A DNA stretch of 16,831 nucleotides, taken from Firmicutes bacterium CAG:460. GTDB lineage: Bacteria > Bacillota_I > Bacilli_A > RF39 > UBA660. Below, piece after piece: positions 6,348 through 14,195 of the stretch. How positions within the stretch are numbered: position 1 is the first letter of the stretch; each line of letters starts with the position of its first letter. The notes below the pieces were generated by a model that did not search any database, had not been told where the DNA came from, and saw only the letters and a program-made list of their open reading frames with translations. The stretch lies in the NCBI GenBank assembly GCA_000437355.1, contig FR899766.1:5446-22276 (forward strand). Direction: 5' to 3'. A program made the position numbers and the translations under genes.

Positions 6348-8339
6348 ATTATTTAATACATTGATAGTTTTATCATTATCCCAAATCATGATATTAAGTC
6401 GTAATGCATCTTGATATTTACTACCTGGATTACTACCGACAATAACAATATCAGTATTTTTACTAACTGACTCACTAACAGTACCATTATAACTTTCAAT
6501 TATTTCTTTAATTTCTTTTCTACCATACCCATCAATAGTACCAGTTATAACAAACTTTTTACCACTAATAAATTCATTAAGTCCCACATTCTTACCTAAG
6601 TATTTCATATTTACACCTAAAGCTTTTAACTTTTCAATTAGTTCTTTATTATCTTTTAAATATTCATAAACACTTAAAGCAGTTATATGACCAATATCTC
6701 TAATACTTTCTAATTCTTCCATACTTGCACTCATTAAACTATCCATTGAACCAAAATTACTTGCAAGTATTTTAGCAGTTTTACTACCAATTTCTTTAAT
6801 TCCTAAACCGAATAATAATCTTTCTAAACTACTATTTTTACTAGCTTCAATATTATCTATTATTTTATTTAAACTTTTTTCACCATAACCATCAAATTCC
6901 ATAATTTGTTTTTTCTTATCACCTAAACTATATAAGTCAACAATATTTTTAACAAAACCTAGATTATATAATTCTTCAACTATTTCATCCCCAAGACCCT
7001 CAATATTTAAAGCATCCCTTGATACATAATGAATAATACCTTCAATATTTCTTTTTTGACATTTTGGATTTACACAATAATAATCAACATTACCATCTTT
7101 TTTAACTATTTTTTCATGACACATTGGGCACTCTGAAATCATTTTAAAATCTTTTTCAGTTCCATTTCTTCTTTCAAGTTTTGCATCAACTACCTCCGGA
7201 ATTACATCTCCAGCTTTTCTAATAGAAACTATATCTCCGATTTTTAAACCCTTAGCTTTTACATACTCTTCATTGTGAAGAGTTGCCCTTCTTATAGTTG
7301 AACCCATTACAATAACTGGCTCTAAAACCGCATTTGGTGTAATTCTTCCAGTTCTACCAACTGTAAAAATTATATCAGTTAGTTTAGTTAACACTTCTTC
7401 CGCTGGAAATTTATAAGCAACCGCCCATCTTGGATACTTAGCAGTATTACCTAATTTTTCTTGTAATGAAACATCATTTACTTTGATAACTATTCCATCT
7501 ATTTCATAAGATAGACTTTTTCTAGTTTCTGCCTCTTTTTCAATATATGAAATTATTTCATCTATATTTTTTACAAGTTTATTATGAGGATTTATTTTAA
7601 AACCTAAGTCACCCATAAATTGCAAAGCTTCAAGATGAGTTTTAATGCCAAAATCACTTGGATTAGGAAGATAATAAACAAAGTTATCAAGTTCTCTCTC
7701 TGCAGCCACTTTACTATCAAGTTGTCTTATACTACCTGCAGCTGCATTTCTTACATTTTGTAATTTTGGTTTACCTTCTTCTTCTCTTTTTTTATTTAAT
7801 TTTTCCAAAGTACTTTTATGCATGAAAATTTCCCCACGCACTTCAATATCTACAGGTTTTGTAAGCTCTAAAGGAATCGATTTAATAGTTCTTACATTGT
7901 GAGTTATATCTTCACCAACTAAACCATCACCACGAGTCACCCCTCGAACCAATTTACCATCTTCATATATTAAGGATACTCCAAGTCCATCAATTTTTTG
8001 TTCACAAACATATTCTGGGCTTACTTCATCTTCCACTTTTCTAATAAAATCTCTTACTTCATCTTCACTAAACACATCGGAAATACTAAGCATAGGTTTA
8101 TCCCTAACTACTTTTAGAAATTTTTCAATTACCTCTCCACCAACTCTTTTTGTTGGACTATTCTTACTTGCATACCGAGGATACTCTAACTCAATATTTT
8201 CAAGTTCCCTCATATATTTATCATACTCTTGGTCTGTTATAGTTGGTTCATCTTTAACATAATAATTATAATTTGCATCATTTAATATTTTAGTTAATTC
8301 TTCTACTCGCTTTTTTATATCAATTTCCCCATAGTTCAT
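6333..8339 (-). CDS. ligA: NAD+-dependent DNA ligase LigA
   Basis: 668 aa, the usual length for bacterial LigA. The enzyme seals nicks in duplex DNA using NAD+ during replication and repair. Domains in order: Ia (1-70) with YYVKDEPTITDQEYD for NMN binding; adenylation domain (about 71-315) with catalytic Lys115 in the KxDG motif KIDG; OB fold (about 318-395) with FTVGRTGRITPNAVLEPV; a four-Cys zinc finger (C404, C407, C422, C427); helix-hairpin-helix repeats (about 440-585); and a BRCT domain (about 590-668) with GKKFVITGTIDGYGR. All key residues are present. ATG 8339 follows AGGGGAGA and lies inside the end of the nucleotidyltransferase gene (20-bp overlap), which supports co-transcription from pcrA. 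The pcrA–ligA pairing is standard in Firmicutes; here one gene separates them. Confidence 0.98.
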   Translation of the reverse strand: MNYGEIDIKKRVEELTKILNDANYNYYVKDEPTITDQEYDKYMRELENIELEYPRYASKNSPTKRVGGEVIEKFLKVVRDKPMLSISDVFSEDEVRDFIRKVEDEVSPEYVCEQKIDGLGVSLIYEDGKLVRGVTRGDGLVGEDITHNVRTIKSIPLELTKPVDIEVRGEIFMHKSTLEKLNKKREEEGKPKLQNVRNAAAGSIRQLDSKVAAERELDNFVYYLPNPSDFGIKTHLEALQFMGDLGFKINPHNKLVKNIDEIISYIEKEAETRKSLSYEIDGIVIKVNDVSLQEKLGNTAKYPRWAVAYKFPAEEVLTKLTDIIFTVGRTGRITPNAVLEPVIVMGSTIRRATLHNEEYVKAKGLKIGDIVSIRKAGDVIPEVVDAKLERRNGTEKDFKMISECPMCHEKIVKKDGNVDYYCVNPKCQKRNIEGIIHYVSRDALNIEGLGDEIVEELYNLGFVKNIVDLYSLGDKKKQIMEFDGYGEKSLNKIIDNIEASKNSSLERLLFGLGIKEIGSKTAKILASNFGSMDSLMSASMEELESIRDIGHITALSVYEYLKDNKELIEKLKALGVNMKYLGKNVGLNEFISGKKFVITGTIDGYGRKEIKEIIESYNGTVSESVSKNTDIVIVGSNPGSKYQDALRLNIMIWDNDKTINVLNNLPKA

Positions 8340-9207
8340 CAGGATAATCTCCCCTTTCGATTAAACTATTAATATGATTTTTAACACTTTCTAAATCTTC
8401 TTTATAAGTCATGCCAATCCATCTACTTTCTGATACTTTAGATTGTATTTGAAATAATCCTTCATTTATTCCATTTTTTAATATATCTGGAAGTAAAAAC
8501 TCATTTGTTAAAGTCAACCCGCCATGAATAAATTCATCAAATTTTTCTTCTAAAATATGTAAGAAATTTTCTCTTAAGCCAAAGAAATTAACTGCTACTG
8601 GAGTATCTTCACTTATTTCAAATTCATAACCATCTTGAAGACTTCTAGCTATAATTTTATCATTTTCTTCACCAATTTCACTTTCAGTAATAGATTTTAT
8701 AATACCATTTTCTTCTTTAACTACTCCTCTTTTAACTTTACCATATTTACTAGCAGTAACAATATAAGGATAATTTACACTTAAGTAATCTTTATCTTCT
8801 TCATCAAAAAACTTAGATGCCAGTTCATATGAATGTTTACCATAAAAATCATCAGAATTTATAATGATAAAATCTCCTTCAATAACATCTTTTGCACAAT
8901 ATAAAGCATGACCTGTTCCAAGCATCTTTACTCTTCCTTCAGGTAATACTACATCTTCTGGAATATAATCTAACTCTTGAAAAGCAAGTACAATATCAAT
9001 CCCTTTATACTTATTAATAATGTGAGTTCTAAAATATTCTTCATTTTCTTTTCTAATAATAAATACTACTTTAGAAAAACCAGCTCTTTTAGCATCATAT
9101 ACAGAATAATCTGCTATTATTTCTCCATGAGGACCAACTGGTTCTATTTGTTTTAATCCTCCAAATCTACTTCCCATTCCTGCAGCCATAATTACTAACG
9201 TTTTCAT
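8320..9207 (-). CDS. Sugar-phosphate nucleotidyltransferase-like protein (NTP_transferase fold)
   Basis: 295 aa. The glycine-rich nucleotide-binding signature AAGMGSRFGGLKQ (residues 8-20) opens a GT-A/NTP_transferase Rossmann-like domain, followed by the INSDDFYG acidic metal-binding motif around residue 117. The enzyme should transfer NMP from an NTP to a sugar phosphate or polyol/choline phosphate, as in GlmU, GalU or LicC relatives; the true substrate cannot be read from the sequence. The start is firm: AAGGAGG, lying within the last codons of pcrA, precedes the ATG, which comes one base after the pcrA stop. It ends in TGA inside ligA and is the only gene here seen using that stop. The close ending DELWGN shows that TGA is read as stop, not Trp. 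No partner kinase, transferase or glycan gene lies nearby. Confidence 0.88.
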   Translation of the reverse strand: MKTLVIMAAGMGSRFGGLKQIEPVGPHGEIIADYSVYDAKRAGFSKVVFIIRKENEEYFRTHIINKYKGIDIVLAFQELDYIPEDVVLPEGRVKMLGTGHALYCAKDVIEGDFIIINSDDFYGKHSYELASKFFDEEDKDYLSVNYPYIVTASKYGKVKRGVVKEENGIIKSITESEIGEENDKIIARSLQDGYEFEISEDTPVAVNFFGLRENFLHILEEKFDEFIHGGLTLTNEFLLPDILKNGINEGLFQIQSKVSESRWIGMTYKEDLESVKNHINSLIERGDYPDELWGN

Positions 9208-9208
9208 A

Positions 9209-11290
9209 TTAAATCCTCCTTAAACCTTGATAATTATTTAAAACCTTCTTTATTCCAAATCTTTTACTAAAAGCAACTGTAACAAATTTTTCATCACTAT
9301 CTATTACAACACCTCTACCAAAGATTGTATGCATTACTACATCTCCATGTTTATATGAAACGCCTTCATCATCATAAAACTTAGTTTTATCAAATGTTTT
9401 TGTTTCTATTTTAGACTCTTGTTTTTCAATTAAATCTGCATCAATTTCACTAATAAACCTTGATGGTGGGTTCATATTTGTATTACCAAATAGCATTCTT
9501 CTTTTAGCATTTGTTATATATAATCTTTCTTTAGCACGAGTTATACCAACATAGCAAAGTCTTCTTTCTTCTTCAAGTTCACTTGCTTCATTCATACTCA
9601 TTACATGTGGCATTACGCCTTCTTCCATACCTATAAGAAAAACTACTCTAAACTCCAGACCTTTTGCAGAATGAATTGTCATTAATGTTACAGCATCTTC
9701 TAAATTTTGATGGTCTGCACTATCTGCTACAATACTTATATCTTCCAAAAAATCTTCCAAATTAACTGTTCCAGTTTCTTTTTGATAATTCTCTGTAATA
9801 CTCTTAAATTCCATTAAGTTTTCCAGTCTTATATCAGCTTCTAAAGTATGTTCTTTTTCAAGTTCTGCCTTCATTCCAGATTTTTCTAAAACCTTATCAA
9901 TTAATTCAGTTAAATCACATTCTTTAGCATCTTCACTTAAACTTAATATTACATTTTTAAATTCAATTTCTTTTGCTTTAGTTAAGGCCTCAAACATAGA
10001 TGTATTATTTTCATTAGCTAAAGCCCTAATATTATTAATTGATGTATCTCCAATACCTCTTTTTGGTACATTAATAACTCTTTCTAAAGAAACATCATCA
10101 TTATGATTAGATATTAATCTTAAATAACATAATAAATCCTTAATTTCTTTTCTTTTATAGAAATAATAACTACCAACTACTCTATAAGGCCAATTCATTT
10201 TTAAAATACCATCTTCAACTGCTCTTGATTGAGCATTAGTTCTATAAAGAATAGCAAAATCATTATAAGAATAACCATCATTTAATAATTTATTTATTTC
10301 ATCAATTACTAACTTAACTTCATCTTTTTCATCATTACCCCTTAGATACTTAATTTTAACACCATCTCCAAAAGTACTAAAAAGATTTACTTCTCTTCTC
10401 TCTAAATTATTTTTAATAACACTATTGGCAGCATTAAGAATTGTATTTGTACTTCGATAATTTTGATTTAATGTAATACTTACAGCTTCAGGATAATCTT
10501 TCTCAAAATTTAATATATTCTTATAATTACTCCATCTAAAACCATATATACTTTGATTTACATCACCAACTACAAATAAATTTCTATATTTACTTGCTAG
10601 TAACTTAACTAATTTATATTGCACTTCATTTGTATCTTGATATTCATCAATTAATATATATTTAAACTTTTCTTGATACTTATCTAAAACATCTTCATTA
10701 CCCATTAATAGTTCCACTGGCTTTTTTAACAAATCATCAAAATCAACAGCATTATTTCTTCTTAAGATTTTTTCATATTCTCTATAAACTTTTATTGCAA
10801 CCTTTTCAGGTGGACTTACTAAATACTTATCAATCTCACCATCACTTAACATTTCATTTTTAATAAAACTAATTTTATTTCTAATAAATGAAACACTATA
10901 TTCTTTAGGATTTATATCAAGTTCTTTCATAATCTTTTTAATTATACTAGCAACATCATCACTATCTATAATAGTAAAATTTTTAGATAATCCCATTAAC
11001 TCATAATTTTCTCTAATAACACGTAATCCAAAAGAGTGAAAAGTACCCACAAAAGCATAATTTTCACTAACTATTCTACTTATTCTATCACGCATTTCTT
11101 TTGCAGCTTTATTAGTAAATGTTATTGCTAAAATATTTCCAGAATAAATACCTTTATTAATCATATTAGCAATTCTTGTTGTTAAAACCTTAGTTTTTCC
11201 TGAACCAGCCCCTGCTAAAACCAAACAAGGTCCTTCAATATGTTTTACTGCTTCTCTTTGTTCTTTATTTAAATTTTCTATTATGTCCAT
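9209..11290 (-). CDS. pcrA: UvrD/PcrA-type superfamily 1A DNA helicase
   Basis: 693 aa, slightly shorter than the usual 720-740. An in-frame TTG at 11311 would extend it by seven residues but overlaps the -10 promoter element; ATG 11290 with GGAGG five bases upstream is clearly the start. It is a 3'-5' ATP-dependent helicase in repair and plasmid/rolling-circle replication. Visible motifs: Q motif region LNKEQREAV; Walker A GAGSGKT (27-33); motif II IDEYQDTN; motif III VGDVNQSIYGFRWS; motif IV LNQNYRS; motif V TIHSAKGLEF; motif VI YVGITRAKERLYI. The C-terminal end keeps the basic, Tudor-like segment (YKHGDVVMHTIFGRGVVI) typical of Firmicutes PcrA. First gene of the pcrA–NTase–ligA operon. UvrD is the alternative name, but the Gram-positive context favours pcrA. 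Confidence 0.95.
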   Translation of the reverse strand: MDIIENLNKEQREAVKHIEGPCLVLAGAGSGKTKVLTTRIANMINKGIYSGNILAITFTNKAAKEMRDRISRIVSENYAFVGTFHSFGLRVIRENYELMGLSKNFTIIDSDDVASIIKKIMKELDINPKEYSVSFIRNKISFIKNEMLSDGEIDKYLVSPPEKVAIKVYREYEKILRRNNAVDFDDLLKKPVELLMGNEDVLDKYQEKFKYILIDEYQDTNEVQYKLVKLLASKYRNLFVVGDVNQSIYGFRWSNYKNILNFEKDYPEAVSITLNQNYRSTNTILNAANSVIKNNLERREVNLFSTFGDGVKIKYLRGNDEKDEVKLVIDEINKLLNDGYSYNDFAILYRTNAQSRAVEDGILKMNWPYRVVGSYYFYKRKEIKDLLCYLRLISNHNDDVSLERVINVPKRGIGDTSINNIRALANENNTSMFEALTKAKEIEFKNVILSLSEDAKECDLTELIDKVLEKSGMKAELEKEHTLEADIRLENLMEFKSITENYQKETGTVNLEDFLEDISIVADSADHQNLEDAVTLMTIHSAKGLEFRVVFLIGMEEGVMPHVMSMNEASELEEERRLCYVGITRAKERLYITNAKRRMLFGNTNMNPPSRFISEIDADLIEKQESKIETKTFDKTKFYDDEGVSYKHGDVVMHTIFGRGVVIDSDEKFVTVAFSKRFGIKKVLNNYQGLRRI

Positions 11291-11312
11291 GACATCCTCC
11301 ATATATAACAAT

Positions 11313-11321
11313 ATTATAACA
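11313..11321 (-). promoter_or_regulatory. Extended -10 promoter for pcrA
   Basis: On the minus strand TG-T-TATAAT (11321-11313). The -35 region at a 17-bp spacing is TTTTAA, poor, which fits reliance on the extended -10. The predicted start near 11306 gives a leader of about 16 nt carrying GGAGG. Confidence 0.75.
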
Positions 11322-11342
11322 TTTATTAAATCATATTAAAAG

Positions 11343-11367
11343 AAAAAATGGATAATCTTTATCCATT
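11343..11367 (-). terminator. Intrinsic terminator upstream of pcrA
   Basis: AATGGATAA (11347-11355), a 3-nt loop and TTATCCATT (11359-11367) form a perfect 9-bp stem. On the minus strand TTTTTT follows (11348-11343), so it stops transcripts arriving from the pilin-like genes just before the pcrA promoter. Confidence 0.85.
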
Positions 11368-11490
11368 AATTTTTATAGCCTTCTAAAATTTTAAATAAAT
11401 TAAGGAGGAAGTTTAAATCTTTCTTTTTGAGAGTTTTGGAACTTGTAACATTTGATTTATTGTTAATAATCATATTGATTTTAATATAAT

Positions 11491-11522
11491 AAAAAAATTA
11501 TACCCAATCAAGCTTGATTGGG
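11491..11522 (-). terminator. Perfect palindrome with a downstream T-run
   Basis: CCCAATCAAGCTTGATTGGG (11503-11522) is a perfect 20-bp palindrome. On the minus strand it is followed, after TATAA, by seven Ts (11497-11491), consistent with an intrinsic terminator. On the plus strand TTGATT within it could instead pair with AATCAA at 11525-11530, an alternative fold. Confidence 0.55.
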
Positions 11523-11618
11523 CTAATCAATTATTTTGGTTAACACTTAAACTTGCAAAATCGAAGTATCCCATTTTTATTTTATGCAAATCTCTTTGCT
11601 AAATACATCATAACATAA

Positions 11619-11645
11619 ATCTTGTTTCTTTTAAAGTAACAAGAT
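11619..11645 (-). terminator. Hairpin just after the 129-aa gene
   Basis: ATCTTGTT (11619-11626) and AACAAGAT (11638-11645) pair perfectly; an inner CTT/AAG pairing continues the stem after one mismatch. It starts 2 bases after the gene's stop codon. There is no T-run, so termination here is uncertain and stabilisation of the mRNA end is an alternative. Confidence 0.4.
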
Positions 11646-11647
11646 AT

Positions 11648-12037
11648 TTAATCATTTAAATTTTGAGGTTTACAAGTATCAGAGAAAGGTTCAAGCATAC
11701 ACTTTGTGCATGGTCCATATTTACTAGCAGACTCTTTAGTACCATCAACTAAACCTAAGAAAAAATCTAATATTGTTGGAATAAAAAATATTAAAACCCC
11801 AATAATTAATCTTCTTCCTAAAGTTGTAATTGTTGTAACATTTGCTTTATCATCTCCACTTAAAGCAGCCTTACCAAAATCAATCATTCCTAAAACAATT
11901 ATAATAATTGGAACTAATATTTTAATAATATATATAATATAACCAATTACTTGAAATGCTTTTAAAGTAGTTCCACTACAAATATTTACTTTTTCAACAT
12001 CTAAATTATTAACACTTGCTAACATAATATTTAACAT
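11648..12037 (-). CDS. Small two-helix membrane protein, VirB2/TrbC pilin-like
   Basis: 129 aa. ATG 12037 is preceded by AGAGGTG. The protein is nearly all one module: Cys20, a long hydrophobic segment (about 27-51, FQVIGYII ... IIVLG), a short polar loop FGKAALSGDDKA (54-65) with Lys/Arg up to residue 76, a second hydrophobic segment (about 77-98) and a C-terminal tail with C110, C113 and C121. Basic residues in the loop predict loop-in, ends-out topology, so all four cysteines would face outside. Size and hairpin layout recall VirB2/TrbC-type conjugative pilins and related Gram-positive proteins; this is structural analogy, not a proven homology. The module is repeated at the C-terminus of the upstream 422-aa protein, and the two genes share an identical 25-bp stretch (11941-11965 and 12407-12431). 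No VirB4, VirD4 or relaxase gene lies in the window. It has its own promoter. Confidence 0.8.
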   Translation of the reverse strand: MLNIMLASVNNLDVEKVNICSGTTLKAFQVIGYIIYIIKILVPIIIIVLGMIDFGKAALSGDDKANVTTITTLGRRLIIGVLIFFIPTILDFFLGLVDGTKESASKYGPCTKCMLEPFSDTCKPQNLND

Positions 12038-12065
12038 AGAAACACCTCTTTTTTTAATATGTTTT

Positions 12066-12074
12066 ATTATACCA
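12066..12074 (-). promoter_or_regulatory. Extended -10 promoter for the 129-aa pilin-like gene
   Basis: On the minus strand TG-G-TATAAT (12074-12066), about 30 bp before the ATG; the -35 region is only T-rich. It sits directly after the terminator of the upstream gene, so the two paralogs look like separate transcription units. Confidence 0.7.
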
Positions 12075-12094
12075 CAACATTTTATAAAATAAAA

Positions 12095-12115
12095 GAAAAA
12101 GTAGCTTTTGCTACT
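12095..12115 (-). terminator. Intrinsic terminator of the 422-aa gene
   Basis: On the minus strand AGTAGC, an AAAA loop and GCTACT (12115-12100) are followed by TTTTT (12099-12095). The stem begins inside the TAG stop codon. Confidence 0.85.
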
Positions 12116-13379
12116 CAGTTATTCCTCTTGGACTACATTTACCACTATTATTTGGATTTAATATACAATTTGTACAATTTTCATATTTTGCTACAACTTC
12201 ACTTGTTCCGCTAACCAAACTTAAGAAAAAATCTATAATTGTTGGAATAAAGAAAATAATTAAACCAATTAAAACTCTTTTACCAAATTGTACTGCAGCA
12301 TCCTTAGTACTTTTGTCATCTCCACTTAAAGCAGCTTTTGCAAAATCAATACTACCAAGAACAATTAGTATCAAAGGTACAATTATTTTAATAATTAATA
12401 AAATATAACCAATTACTTGAAATGCTTTTAATGATGTACTGTTTACTTCACAAATATCAACTGGGTCTACATCTAAGGCATCTTGTCTTTTACTAATTAC
12501 ATCAATATTTTCTAAATAATCTTTACCAACACTCTCAAAGTTATCATTAACACTTTTAAGATTTTTCATTACAGCATTATATTCAGCTTCAGTTATTGTA
12601 CCATTATTTTTTTCTTCTTCAAGTTCACTTACCCAAGATTCTTTTAAAGCATCAAATTGTTTTTTAGCTAAAGCAACACCATTTTGATAAGCATTAGAAT
12701 TTTTAATAAATTGTGGCATATCATTACCATTTAAATAATTTTTCTTAAAGTCATTTAAAAATACTTTTTCCATTAAATCTTCAGCATTTTTATATTTACC
12801 ACTTTTAAAATCATCTAAAGATACATCTCCGATTGACCAATTACTAAAATAATATTTAATTTCATCTTCAAAAGTCATATCTCTAGTATCAGAAATAAAA
12901 CTATCTGAAGCACTACCAAATCTTGTACCAGCATTTTTCTTTTCTGTTGCGCACCATTTTCCATCACCATCAAAGCAAATTTCATTGCCACCAACCCAAC
13001 CATCTAAGTCATAATAACCATGAGTTGGACATTTAAATTTATTTTCATTCAAATTCATACTTGGTTGCACAAATACATTAGTACCACTAGTACTAAAAAC
13101 TTTACCAAAACTATTTGGTCCCTTCAATTGAGCACTTTTTCCATCTCCAGCAAGTCCACTCCAATAACCTACTGAAAAATTATTACTTTTATAATCATAA
13201 TAAATTGTAACATATCTATTACCAATGCTACCATCATTTCTTTTAGCTTTATTAGTATAATTACACACAACCATACAACTTCTATCTGAAACACACTTTG
13301 CATTAGTTGTTGTATAAGCATTAACACTACTTATTCCCATAATAAATGTAATTAAAAATAATATTAATTTGTTTTTCAT
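12111..13379 (-). CDS. Secreted Cys-rich protein with a C-terminal VirB2-like membrane module
   Basis: 422 aa from ATG 13379, which has GGTGA upstream; an ATG four codons earlier (13391) would lie only about 7 nt from the predicted transcript start. Residues 1-21 are a signal peptide with a likely cut after VNA. Residues about 25-165 form an outer domain with six cysteines (C29, C35, C39, C117, C135, C143) and many Gly/Trp/Tyr. Residues about 165-300 are charged and helical, possibly coiled coil (ESWVSELEEEKNNG). Residues about 310-422 repeat the module of the 129-aa neighbour: C310, hydrophobic LKAFQVIGYI onwards, AKAALSGDDK loop, FFIPTIIDFFL helix, and a tail with C402, C405 and C415. I do not recognise the N-terminal domain. 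A membrane-anchored surface component working with the small paralog, as an adhesin-pilin fusion might, is inference. The gene has its own promoter and terminator. Confidence 0.82.
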   Translation of the reverse strand: MKNKLILFLITFIMGISSVNAYTTTNAKCVSDRSCMVVCNYTNKAKRNDGSIGNRYVTIYYDYKSNNFSVGYWSGLAGDGKSAQLKGPNSFGKVFSTSGTNVFVQPSMNLNENKFKCPTHGYYDLDGWVGGNEICFDGDGKWCATEKKNAGTRFGSASDSFISDTRDMTFEDEIKYYFSNWSIGDVSLDDFKSGKYKNAEDLMEKVFLNDFKKNYLNGNDMPQFIKNSNAYQNGVALAKKQFDALKESWVSELEEEKNNGTITEAEYNAVMKNLKSVNDNFESVGKDYLENIDVISKRQDALDVDPVDICEVNSTSLKAFQVIGYILLIIKIIVPLILIVLGSIDFAKAALSGDDKSTKDAAVQFGKRVLIGLIIFFIPTIIDFFLSLVSGTSEVVAKYENCTNCILNPNNSGKCSPRGITE

Positions 13380-13404
13380 ACTAATCACCATATCTTATAT
13401 AAAT

Positions 13405-13413
13405 ATTATAACA
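13405..13413 (-). promoter_or_regulatory. Extended -10 promoter for the 422-aa gene
   Basis: On the minus strand TG-T-TATAAT (13413-13405), in the short gap after recX. No good -35 is visible at 17 bp. The predicted start near 13398 leaves about 19 nt before ATG 13379. Confidence 0.7.
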
Positions 13414-13430
13414 ATATTTTATCTTTTAAT

Positions 13431-14195
13431 CTAGTATTTATTTATTAATTCTTCTATTTTTGTTAAACTAAATCCTTTTTTATATAAATTATATTTTAAT
13501 TTATTATTTAGTTCTTTATCACTATATTTTCTACTTAATTTTTTATATTCTTTTTTAAATTCCATCTCTATTACATCATCATTTTCTTCTATATAAGTAT
13601 TATTTAATACTTCATTTATTATATCTTTATTATAACCCATTATTATTAAATCATTTTTAATTTTTAATAATAATCTTTCTTTAGATAATTTTCTATTAAT
13701 ATTTATTTTCTTATCAACCATTTTTCTAACTTTTTCTAACCATACTTCATCATCAACATTACTTATTACTTCATCAATTAAATTACTATCTAAATTTAAT
13801 TTTTCTAACCTACTTTTTATATAAAAAGGACCTTTATTACTTAGGTTTATTTCATCATTTACAAATGCTTCAACATATTTTCTTTCATCAAGAAAACCTA
13901 ATTCATCTAATTTTTTTATTACATCATTAACAATATTTTTATTATAATCACATAACTTATCTTTAATTTCCTTTTTAGTTCTTACTTTAAAACTAATATA
14001 TTTTAATGCTTTATTATAAGCTTCAATAAAATTATTATAATTTATTACTTCTTCTAATTCTTTATCACTAATCTTTCTAGGTTTTAACAAATTATACTTT
14101 ATTAATGTATCACTATAAAAACTGAGTGAACTATTATCACTCAGTATTATAGTATATTTATTATTATTTTTCTTTATTTTAGATATTTTCTTCAT
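13431..14195 (-). CDS. recX: Regulatory protein RecX
   Basis: 254 aa from ATG 14195. The frame also has an ATG at 14219, but the family's conserved start aligns with KKISKIKKNNNKYTI, as in Bacillus RecX, so the shorter form is preferred; neither start has a good Shine-Dalgarno site. RecX binds RecA filaments and modulates recombination. Evidence: an N-terminal β segment (KYTIILSDNSSLSFYSDTLIKYNL), then repeats of three-helix units, with ALKYISFKVRTKKEIKDKL and LDELGFLDERKYVEAFV in the first, KGPFYIKSRLEKLNLDSNLIDEVI in the second, and a related C-terminal unit (LNNKLKYNLYKKGFSLTKIEELI). Total length matches Firmicutes RecX (about 260). It overlaps the end of nrnA by 17 bp (41 bp if the longer start is used), so translation is probably coupled. 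No recA is in the window. Confidence 0.88.
   Translation of the reverse strand: MKKISKIKKNNNKYTIILSDNSSLSFYSDTLIKYNLLKPRKISDKELEEVINYNNFIEAYNKALKYISFKVRTKKEIKDKLCDYNKNIVNDVIKKLDELGFLDERKYVEAFVNDEINLSNKGPFYIKSRLEKLNLDSNLIDEVISNVDDEVWLEKVRKMVDKKININRKLSKERLLLKIKNDLIIMGYNKDIINEVLNNTYIEENDDVIEMEFKKEYKKLSRKYSDKELNNKLKYNLYKKGFSLTKIEELINKY

Larger units (their letters stand above)
11319..11647. other. Non-coding gap between the 129-aa gene and pcrA
   Basis: About 330 bp with no gene I can support. It holds three hairpins in series: 11619-11645, 11503-11522 and the pcrA-proximal terminator. The longest minus-strand ATG frame is 35 codons (11473 to 11366) and has no Shine-Dalgarno site. On the plus strand AAGGAGG at 11402-11408 is not followed by any start codon. 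The interval between the second and third hairpins could hold a small RNA, but no promoter supports it. Confidence 0.5.

Noticed and set aside
8320..8322. Possible Mycoplasma code (TGA = Trp)
   Set aside because: The TGA here ends the nucleotidyltransferase at its expected C-terminus, and tryptophans elsewhere are TGG.
11402..11408. AAGGAGG on the plus strand
   Set aside because: A perfect Shine-Dalgarno core, but no ATG, GTG or TTG follows at usable spacing.
11366..11473. 35-codon minus-strand frame ending in the pcrA-upstream terminator
   Set aside because: It starts with ATG and ends within a terminator, as a tiny gene could, but has no Shine-Dalgarno site, no promoter and no recognisable motif.
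11530..11574. 15-codon minus-strand frame before the palindrome (MGYFDFASLSVNQNN)
   Set aside because: A short peptide followed by a terminator-like hairpin is tempting, but it has no ribosome-binding site or promoter.
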